From DAOTZU01 sp034433995 (GTDB lineage Bacteria > Chloroflexota > Anaerolineae > UBA1429), in NCBI GenBank assembly GCA_034433995.1, contig DAOTZU010000316.1, positions 1 to 9,860 on the forward strand: DNA of 9,860 bases, given 5' to 3'. A program made the translations under genes and the position numbers. This document shows, piece by piece, positions 1-4,427 of this stretch. Within the stretch, counting starts at the first letter, position 1, and every line of letters begins with the position of its first letter. The notes under the pieces were generated by a model. The model was not told where the DNA came from, did not search any database, and worked only from the letters and a program-made list of their open reading frames with translations.

Positions 1-15
1 AACGCAAAAAAGCCC

Positions 16-44
16 TTGACTTTGTTCTTGGGCTGTGATATAAT
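16..44 (+). promoter_or_regulatory. Sigma-70-type promoter for a small RNA
   Basis: The -35 box TTGACT (16-21) and the -10 box TATAAT (39-44) are separated by exactly 17 bp. TGA directly before the -10 box gives an extended -10 (TGn). The predicted start is near 51. The next + strand gene begins only at 576, with an opposing tRNA in between, so this promoter most likely serves the structured region at 51-181. An inverted repeat with GCCG (48-51) and CGGC (66-69) around the palindrome TTCAATTGAA (55-64) covers the start site and might be an operator or a 5' hairpin. Confidence 0.75.
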
Positions 45-50
45 CTGGCC

Positions 51-181
51 GTAATTCAATTGAACCGGCGCGTGCAAAGCTTCCTGATTTGTGGCCCAGG
101 TGGTAGCATCACCCAGGCGGATTTAGGATGACACAGCCGCCCTAGATGTTCAAAACCATCAGGGGCAGGCGTTTTGTTTTT
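51..181 (+). ncRNA. Candidate structured small RNA, family unknown
   Basis: I see no protein gene here. The stretch follows a strong promoter and folds end to end. CGCGTGC (69-75) pairs with GCAGGCG (165-171) with one mismatch, and CCTGAT (83-88) pairs with ATCAGG (158-163). Inside lie two hairpins: GGTG/CACC (99-102 with 110-113) and GGCGG/CCGCC (116-120 with 137-141). TTTTGTTTTT (172-181) directly follows the closing helix, so that helix may act as the terminator. CAAAAC (151-156) with GTTTTG (171-176) is an alternative terminator stem. The expected product is about 130 nt. I could not match it to SRP RNA (no GGAAGCAGC-type tip), tmRNA, RNase P RNA or a riboswitch class. A short 6S-like RNA remains possible but is not shown. 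Confidence 0.42.
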
Positions 182-259
182 AAAACGGCCAGTTCTACAA
201 AACTCTCGATTTGAGGACTGACACCACCACCGGTAAGAGCAATATATCGTAACAACCAG

Positions 260-333
260 TGGGCAGGATAGGATTCGAACCTACGGCCTCCACGATGTCA
301 ACGTGGCGCTCTAACCAGCTGGGCTACCTGCCC
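260..333 (-). tRNA. tRNA-Val (anticodon GAC)
   Basis: On the minus strand the sequence forms a full 74-nt cloverleaf. The acceptor stem GGGCAGG/CCTGCCC is perfect. The D-arm has the usual AGCTGGTTA loop, with one C-A mismatch in its stem. The anticodon stem CCACG/CGTGG encloses the loop TTGACAT, which gives anticodon GAC and reads valine GUC and GUU codons. The T-arm has loop TTCGAAT, with one G-T pair at the stem base. The discriminator base is A, as expected for valine. The 3' CCA is not encoded (ACTGG follows), so CCA must be added after transcription. I found no clear terminator on the downstream side (259 towards 182). Confidence 0.96.
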
Positions 334-344
334 TCAGTAGCAGC

Positions 345-372
345 ATTATACCAGATTGGGCCCACAATGCAA
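345..372 (-). promoter_or_regulatory. Promoter of the tRNA-Val gene
   Basis: Read on the minus strand, TTGCAT (372-367) is followed after 16 bp by TATAAT (350-345), with TGG before the -10 box as an extended -10. Transcription would start near 338, only a few bases before the mature tRNA 5' end at 333, so the 5' leader to be trimmed by RNase P would be very short. Confidence 0.75.
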
Positions 373-428
373 GTTTCCGCGCCTTGGCGTACGCTACAAG
401 ACATGGTGATGGGCCCACCCCTGGCTAA

Positions 429-446
429 ACTACTACCGGTAGTGGT
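429..446. promoter_or_regulatory. Candidate operator palindrome upstream of the transporter operon
   Basis: ACTACTACCGGTAGTGGT is an 18-bp palindrome with one mismatched pair (T431/G444); its inner 12 bp (432-443) are perfect. It lies about 130 bp before the binding-protein start. A second perfect palindrome, GGCTCGGCCGAGCC, is at 470-483, and GCGTACGC is at 387-394. Sugar ABC operons are often controlled by LacI-type repressors that bind such sites. No regulator gene is in the window and I could not find a convincing -35/-10 pair for this operon, so the role is a guess. Confidence 0.3.
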
Positions 447-575
447 GACAGGAGCGAGCGATACACCAGGGCTCGGCCGAGCCAGAAAGGAGGATTATCG
501 CAGGGTATCCCAACTCTTCTACGGTCCGCCTCATTCCGCTTTCTAGATCTACACAACAAGGGAGGATAACACATC

Positions 576-2045
576 ATGGAAACGAGGCTTTCGCGTCGTA
601 CGTTGCTCAAGGTCGGTGCTCTCCTCGCCGGCGGCGTGCTCGCCGGTTGCGCTCCCAAGGTCGTGGAGGTCACCAAGATCGTTGAGAAGCCGGTCGAGAA
701 GGTCGTCGAGGTGACCAAAGAGGTGGAGAAGGTCGTCAAGGAGACGGTCATCCAGGAGAAGGTCGTCAAAGAGACCGTGGTCGTGGATGCCGCAGCAAAG
801 AGGACCGAGGTAAAAGGCAAGATCGTCTGGGACACCTTCCGGGCCAATCCACCCTGGGATAAGGATCGCATAGACAGCTTTAAGGAACTCTATCCCAATG
901 TCGAAGTAGAACTTCGCATGGGTGTGGCTGACCAGCAGGCCAATTATGCCAAGTGGTACGCCATGGAGGCCGCCGGTGACCTGGGCGACGTGCTCCAATT
1001 CGACCCCTCGCACTTTCACTTCTGGCGCGCCGCCGACAAGAACATCATCGCGCCCATTGATGACCTGGTTGCCGCAGACAAAACGGACCTCAAGCAGTGG
1101 TATGATCAGTTTGTGAACATGTCCAGGTACAAGGGCAAGCTCTGGGGCCTTCCGAGCTGGGGCTGGAGCGGCTTTGATTGCTTGATAGTCAATGAGGTGG
1201 TGCTCAACGAGATCGGCGTGAAAGAGATCCCCGATCCGCAGCAGTACGCGGTCACCTGGGAACAGATTCTGGAATGGATCCGCAAGAGCCACAAGGCCTC
1301 GGGAGACAAGGTCGAGCGTTATGGATTCCAGTGGGCCGGTGGCGAGCCGGGCTTTACCGTCATGTGTCGCTGGTTCGGTGGCGACCTGATCAACCCCGAA
1401 GGCACCAAGACCATCTTCCAGGATGACGACAAAGCGCTCAAGGGCCTCAAGATGATCTACGATCTGGTGGTCAAAGACAAGCTGACCCCCGCGCCTGGCG
1501 CTCTAGGCCAAGGGGTCTCCAACGAGATAGCTTGCGCGGAAGGCCGCCTGGCCATGTATCATGGCGGTTCCCTGAACGCCGTCAATGCGCAAAAAGCCGT
1601 CAAGGATCCTGCCAAGGCCAAGATCGGTGTGATCCTCTTCCCCAAGCGCGGGGACGGCAAGGTCCCCTCGCAGATCCGCGGCGGCGCCTGGCAGATACAC
1701 AGGACATCCAAATACCCCATGATCGCTTACGAGTTCGTCAAGCATCTCACCAGCAAAGAGGGTTGCCTGGGGTTCAATTTGTTTGGCGGCAACACCGCAC
1801 TCGTGCGGCCTGATGTCCTACCCCTGCTGATCGCCCAGATACCCATGTACAAACACTTTCTCAACAACCTCGCGAACGGCATGGTGATCAATGCCCCGGC
1901 CAACTCCCGCGGCCGCGAGTTCACCGACGCCATCGCTCAAAACGGCGCCAAACTGATGGATGCCATCAAGCCCGTGCCATTTGAGCAAGGTGTCAGAGAA
2001 ATGGCCACCGAGATCCAGAAAGTACTGGATACTCCGCCGGCCTGA
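576..2045 (+). CDS. Sugar ABC transporter substrate-binding lipoprotein (family 1, MalE/UgpB-like)
   Basis: This 489-aa protein would capture a sugar or sugar derivative outside the membrane and deliver it to the two permeases encoded next. The N-terminus carries a twin-arginine-like motif SRRTLLK (residues 6-12), a hydrophobic stretch, and a lipobox LAGC with the lipid-bearing Cys25. This suggests Tat export and lipid anchoring. Residues 26 to about 75 form a charged Val/Glu/Lys tether with 10-residue repeats. The rest reads as a family-1 solute-binding domain of usual length, with segments such as WGWSGFDCLIVNE and a C-terminal helical region. The ATG is chosen because GGGAGG (560-565) lies 10 nt before it and it gives a complete signal peptide. 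The substrate cannot be told from sequence; a CUT1 context favours an oligosaccharide or glycerol-phosphate-type ligand. Operon leader with the following permeases. Confidence 0.9.
   Translation: METRLSRRTLLKVGALLAGGVLAGCAPKVVEVTKIVEKPVEKVVEVTKEVEKVVKETVIQEKVVKETVVVDAAAKRTEVKGKIVWDTFRANPPWDKDRIDSFKELYPNVEVELRMGVADQQANYAKWYAMEAAGDLGDVLQFDPSHFHFWRAADKNIIAPIDDLVAADKTDLKQWYDQFVNMSRYKGKLWGLPSWGWSGFDCLIVNEVVLNEIGVKEIPDPQQYAVTWEQILEWIRKSHKASGDKVERYGFQWAGGEPGFTVMCRWFGGDLINPEGTKTIFQDDDKALKGLKMIYDLVVKDKLTPAPGALGQGVSNEIACAEGRLAMYHGGSLNAVNAQKAVKDPAKAKIGVILFPKRGDGKVPSQIRGGAWQIHRTSKYPMIAYEFVKHLTSKEGCLGFNLFGGNTALVRPDVLPLLIAQIPMYKHFLNNLANGMVINAPANSRGREFTDAIAQNGAKLMDAIKPVPFEQGVREMATEIQKVLDTPPA
696..785 (+). 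repeat. Three 30-bp coding repeats in the binding-protein tether
   Basis: The 12-mer GAGAAGGTCGTC occurs at 696, 726 and 756, exactly 30 bp apart. It encodes EKVV at residues 41, 51 and 61 of the binding protein, followed by related VEVTKEV, KETVIQ and KETVVV segments. The 10-residue period and alternating charge suggest an extended or coiled-coil spacer between the lipid anchor and the binding domain. The repeats are diverged but still alike in DNA, which suggests growth by duplication. Confidence 0.7.
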
Positions 2046-2057
2046 GTTTGTAGCGCA

Positions 2058-2093
2058 GCGAACCGGGTCGCCCATCAGGGCGACCCGGTTCGT
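2058..2093 (+). promoter_or_regulatory. Strong intercistronic hairpin between binding protein and permease genes
   Basis: CGAACCGGGTCGCCC (2059-2073) and GGGCGACCCGGTTCG (2078-2092) form a perfect 15-bp helix with loop ATCA; G2058-T2093 can add a wobble pair. It starts 13 nt after the stop codon and ends about 40 nt before the next start. No T-run follows, so it is not a normal intrinsic terminator. In maltose-type operons such hairpins protect the binding-protein part of the message and lower permease expression; that role is inferred here. Confidence 0.75.
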
Positions 2094-2131
2094 GCCGCGA
2101 GGCATCGCTCTCCAATCCTTGAGGGAAGGAT

Positions 2132-3076
2132 ATGATGAACGCCACGATCACCGCCCCTGTAACGGCACCAAGAGCCAAACGCCGCATGTCACCTGCCGCG
2201 AGGCGCGAGAACCTCTATGGCTATCTGTTCTTAGCGCCCTGGCTCATCGGATTCTTTGGCCTCTTCCTGGGGCCTGCCCTGGCTTCTCTGTATTTTAGTT
2301 TCACCCAGTACGACGTGTTGAGCCCCTCCAAGTGGATCGGCGTCAAAAATTATGTCAAAATGTTCACCGCTGATAACCTATTTTACACCTCGCTGGCCCG
2401 GACGCTCTATTTTACGGGCCTCAGCGTGCCCTTGGGCGTGCTAGGCTCGATGGTGCTGGCCATCCTGCTGAATATGAAGCTCAAAGGCACTGTCGTCTAT
2501 CGCACGCTCTTTTTCATGCCCTCCCTGGTCCCCTTGGTCTCAGCCGTGGTGCTCTGGTTGTGGCTGCTTAACCCCGATTGGGGGATTGTTAATACCGCGT
2601 TGCGCAACATTGGCATCAAGCCACCGGCCTGGTTCGCCGACCGTAACTGGGCTCTTCCCTCCCTGGTCATGGTGGGCCTCTGGGGCAGTATTGGTGGCAC
2701 GCGTATGATCATCTTCCTAGCCGGACTTCAGGGCATCCCCGAAGAGCTGTACGATGCGGCGGCCATAGATGGCGCTAATACCTGGAATCGCATTCGCCAC
2801 GTTACCATTCCCCTGCTCTCGCCGACCATCTTTTTCAACTTTGTGTTGGCGGTCATCGGTGCACTGCAATCCTTCCAGGGCGCCTTTGTGGCTACCGAAG
2901 GTGGACCTGCCTATGCCACCTGGTTCTTTGGGCTCCATATCTATAAACATGCCTTTGACTATTGGAACATGGGCTATGCTTCGGCATTGGCCTGGTTCTT
3001 TGCGGTGGTCATCATCACTTTGACCATCCTGCAACAACGGTTATCCACCAAGTGGGTCTTTTATTACGGAGCGTAG
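2132..3076 (+). CDS. Sugar ABC transporter permease, MalF/UgpA-like (CUT1)
   Basis: A 314-aa integral membrane subunit that with the next gene product forms the translocation channel for the sugar delivered by the upstream lipoprotein. A basic cytoplasmic N-tail (to about residue 27) precedes about six hydrophobic segments; the first is around LYGYLFLAPWLIGFFGLF. The cytoplasmic EAA loop that docks the ATPase is seen as EELYDAAAIDGANTWNRIRH from residue 204, followed by VTIPLL. GGPAYAT near the C-terminus is typical of MalF-type subunits. Two ATGs stand side by side (2132 and 2135); GAGGG (2121-2125) fits either, so the start is uncertain by one codon. Nine bases separate it from the next gene. 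Confidence 0.93.
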   Translation: MMNATITAPVTAPRAKRRMSPAARRENLYGYLFLAPWLIGFFGLFLGPALASLYFSFTQYDVLSPSKWIGVKNYVKMFTADNLFYTSLARTLYFTGLSVPLGVLGSMVLAILLNMKLKGTVVYRTLFFMPSLVPLVSAVVLWLWLLNPDWGIVNTALRNIGIKPPAWFADRNWALPSLVMVGLWGSIGGTRMIIFLAGLQGIPEELYDAAAIDGANTWNRIRHVTIPLLSPTIFFNFVLAVIGALQSFQGAFVATEGGPAYATWFFGLHIYKHAFDYWNMGYASALAWFFAVVIITLTILQQRLSTKWVFYYGA

Positions 3077-3085
3077 GAAGCAAAG

Positions 3086-3988
3086 ATGGCCACTACAACC
3101 CAGATCTTGACTCCAGAAGAGGTCGCCAGGACTAAAGCCGCCTTCCGCCGACGCCGCGCAATCGGTCGCTTCTTCGGTTATCTGTTCTTGACCATCTTTG
3201 GCTTGTTCTTTTCCTTTCCACTTTACTGGACCATATCCAGTTCACTACAGACCTGGCAGGAGCTGCGCTCTTTTTATCCACACCTCCTGCCCGCGGTGCC
3301 CCAGTGGAACAACTATGTGGAAGTCTTTAGGTACGTACCTTTTGCTCGCTGGATGCTGAACACCCTGCTCATCATCGCTATCTCCATTCCGGGCAGCCTG
3401 ATCACCGGCACGATGGCCGCTTACGCCTTTGCGCGCTTTAACTTCTTTGGCAAGAACGTATGGTTCCTGGTCATGCTTGGCACGATGATGATTCCCGGGT
3501 GGGTCACGTTAATCCCGCAATACATCCTGTTCTTCCGGCTCAAGCTGATCAACACGTATGTGCCCCTGACGATCGGATCGTGGTTGGGCGGTGGCGCGTT
3601 TAGCATCTTTATGCTACGACAATTCATCATGAGCATCCCCCGCGATCTGGATGAAGCGGCATACATTGACGGGGCCGGTCCGTTGCGCATCTTGGCGCAA
3701 GTGCTCGTTCCTTTGATGAAACCCGCCTTGACCACCCTTGCCATCTTGACTTTCCTGGGTCACTGGAACGACTTTTTCGGCCCTTTCATCTACCTGAACA
3801 AGAAAGCGCTCTTCACCGTGGCTGTGGGACTGCGTTTCTTCCAGACCATGCCCATGGAAAGCAGCGAACCCAAAGACCATCTGCTGATGGCCGCCGCCTC
3901 GGTGACCACCATCCCGGTGTTGATCGTATTCATCCTGGCCCAGCGTTACTTTGTTCAAGGCGTGGTCATGTCGGGGCTCAAGCTATAG
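3086..3988 (+). CDS. Sugar ABC transporter permease, MalG/UgpE-like (CUT1)
   Basis: A 300-aa membrane subunit, partner of the preceding permease. It has a basic N-tail (FRRRRAIGR), about six membrane segments, and a clear EAA loop, EAAYIDGAG at residues 190-198, followed by LAQVLVPLMKPAL. The second half (LTFLGHWNDFFGPFIYL, then FVQGVVMSGLKL at the end) is typical of MalG-type subunits. The ribosome-binding site TAGGAAG (3074-3080) overlaps the stop codon of the upstream permease gene, so the two are probably translationally coupled. No ATP-binding subunit follows. CUT1 systems often share one ATPase (MsiK-like) encoded elsewhere. I see no clear terminator after the gene; only the palindrome TTGGGCCCAA (3995-4004). 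Confidence 0.93.
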   Translation: MATTTQILTPEEVARTKAAFRRRRAIGRFFGYLFLTIFGLFFSFPLYWTISSSLQTWQELRSFYPHLLPAVPQWNNYVEVFRYVPFARWMLNTLLIIAISIPGSLITGTMAAYAFARFNFFGKNVWFLVMLGTMMIPGWVTLIPQYILFFRLKLINTYVPLTIGSWLGGGAFSIFMLRQFIMSIPRDLDEAAYIDGAGPLRILAQVLVPLMKPALTTLAILTFLGHWNDFFGPFIYLNKKALFTVAVGLRFFQTMPMESSEPKDHLLMAAASVTTIPVLIVFILAQRYFVQGVVMSGLKL

Positions 3989-4046
3989 ATTGTATTGGGC
4001 CCAAAACTTGTCATCTGGTAACGATCTCTTGGCCAGAGCAAAAAGT

Positions 4047-4075
4047 TTGACAAGCTCCTAAAAGTGTGCTAAGAT
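4047..4075 (+). promoter_or_regulatory. Promoter of the ilv operon
   Basis: TTGACA (4047-4052) is a perfect -35 box, followed after 17 bp by TAAGAT (4070-4075). TGC before the -10 box makes it an extended -10. The start should fall near 4082, about 23 nt before the leader peptide ATG and about 345 nt before ilvD. I see no other promoter between here and ilvD, so the operon probably depends on this one. Confidence 0.85.
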
Positions 4076-4104
4076 AGCACCAACAATCGAGAGGCGCGGT
4101 GGAT

Positions 4105-4200
4105 ATGGTTGCTTGGTCTCTCTCGGGCCTGATTATTCTCGTCCTAGTTGTGCTCCTCGTCATTGAGGGGCCGTTGCCGGTTGGGACGAGGTCAAAGTAG
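4105..4200 (+). CDS. Branched-chain amino acid leader peptide (ilvL-like), 31 aa
   Basis: A 31-codon reading frame starts about 23 nt after the predicted transcription start. GAGAGG (4089-4094) is 10 nt before its ATG; an in-frame GTG at 4099 is a less likely start. Residues 9-20 read LIILVLVVLLVI: twelve Leu, Ile or Val codons in a row, and 16 of 31 residues overall are branched-chain. The rest is an ordinary short head (MVAWSLSG) and the tail EGPLPVGTRSK. A Leu/Ile/Val-rich peptide just before ilvDBNC is the classic design of a translation-sensing leader, as in E. coli ilvL. Its codons 11-16 hold helix segment 1 and its stop lies 6 nt after segment 2. The peptide itself need not act. The alternative is a single-span membrane mini-protein, but the base-pairing downstream favours a leader. 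Confidence 0.82.
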   Translation: MVAWSLSGLIILVLVVLLVIEGPLPVGTRSK

Positions 4201-4260
4201 GCCAAGCACATTACACCCAGAAACCATGAACCTCACCCCAACCGGGTGAGGTTCTTATTT
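4137..4260 (+). promoter_or_regulatory. Transcription attenuator of the ilv operon (three exclusive helices)
   Basis: Segment 1 (4137-4150, inside the Leu/Ile/Val codons) pairs with segment 2 (4178-4191) over 14 consecutive pairs, five of them G-U. Segment 2 (4177-4192) pairs with segment 3 (4230-4245) in 14 of 16 positions, all Watson-Crick: the antiterminator. Segment 3 (4228-4238) pairs with segment 4 (4244-4254) over 11 perfect pairs: the terminator. The model: ribosomes stalled at scarce Leu, Ile or Val codons cover segment 1, so 2:3 forms and transcription continues. Ribosomes that reach the stop codon cover segment 2, so the terminator forms. Without translation, 1:2 forms and the terminator again folds. 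The helices are seen; the mechanism is inferred from known amino acid attenuators. Confidence 0.8.
4228..4260 (+). terminator. Attenuator terminator hairpin (segments 3:4)
   Basis: GAACCTCACCC (4228-4238) and GGGTGAGGTTC (4244-4254) form a perfect 11-bp stem with the 5-nt loop CAACC, followed by TTATTT (4255-4260). The T-run is interrupted and modest, which suits a conditional terminator. It is 28 nt after the leader peptide stop codon. Confidence 0.82.
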
Positions 4261-4271
4261 AGCGCGGGATC

Positions 4272-4308
4272 GGCCCTCAGGCGGTAAATCGCATAGCTTT
4301 CCTGGGCC
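4272..4308 (+). other. Bulged hairpin between the two leader terminators
   Basis: GGCCC (4272-4276) pairs with GGGCC (4304-4308) and AGG (4279-4281) with CCT (4301-4303), leaving a 2-nt bulge (4277-4278) and a 19-nt loop. It may be part of a second regulatory fold that ends in the terminator at 4331-4382, but I see no match to a known riboswitch or T-box. Confidence 0.3.
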
Positions 4309-4330
4309 CAAGAGCGTGCTCAGAAGGTGC

Positions 4331-4382
4331 AAAGAGGCCACCTGTGCGCCCCAAGGGCGCCATGTTGGCCTTTTTTTCTTTT
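4331..4382 (+). terminator. Second, strong intrinsic terminator just before ilvD
   Basis: An outer 10-bp helix (4331-4340 with 4366-4375, one G-U) and an inner 6-bp GC helix (GCGCCC 4346-4351 with GGGCGC 4355-4360, loop CAA) are joined by a mostly unpaired 5x5 stretch. Seven T's (4371-4377), then C and TTTT follow. It lies 45 nt before the ilvD start, downstream of the promoter at 4047 and the attenuator, so it must be bypassed for ilvD to be expressed. AGGTG (4325-4329) can pair with CACCT (4339-4343) and would break the outer helix, a possible antiterminator. Confidence 0.8.
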
Positions 4383-4427
4383 CAGCGCCATCGGCAACCA
4401 TGCATCCGCATCCCAGAGAGGAGCAAT

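Noticed and set aside
51..181. SRP (4.5S) RNA or tmRNA at the left end
   Set aside because: The conserved SRP tip and the tmRNA tRNA-like ends are missing. Kept only as an unassigned structured RNA.
259..546. 95-aa + strand reading frame starting at the tRNA
   Set aside because: Its first third is the reverse complement of tRNA-Val (the familiar RIGFEPTAS-type false protein), with no ribosome-binding site and no family likeness.
3995..4004. Terminator of the transporter operon at TTGGGCCCAA
   Set aside because: A perfect palindrome without a loop and with only AAAA after it cannot form a usual terminator.
4011..4211. 66-aa minus-strand reading frame over the ilv leader
   Set aside because: It overlaps the promoter and leader peptide, has no clear ribosome-binding site, and the + strand features explain the sequence better.
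4344..4427. N-terminal extension of IlvD by 28 codons
   Set aside because: The extension starts at a GTG inside the terminator hairpin and translates its T-run as phenylalanines. The ATG at 4428 has a good ribosome-binding site and the normal IlvD N-terminus.
4201..4427. T-box riboswitch for the ilv operon
   Set aside because: No T-box consensus (GGGTGG-n-ACCGCG type) or long stem I is visible, and the space is short. The leader peptide and helices explain the first terminator.
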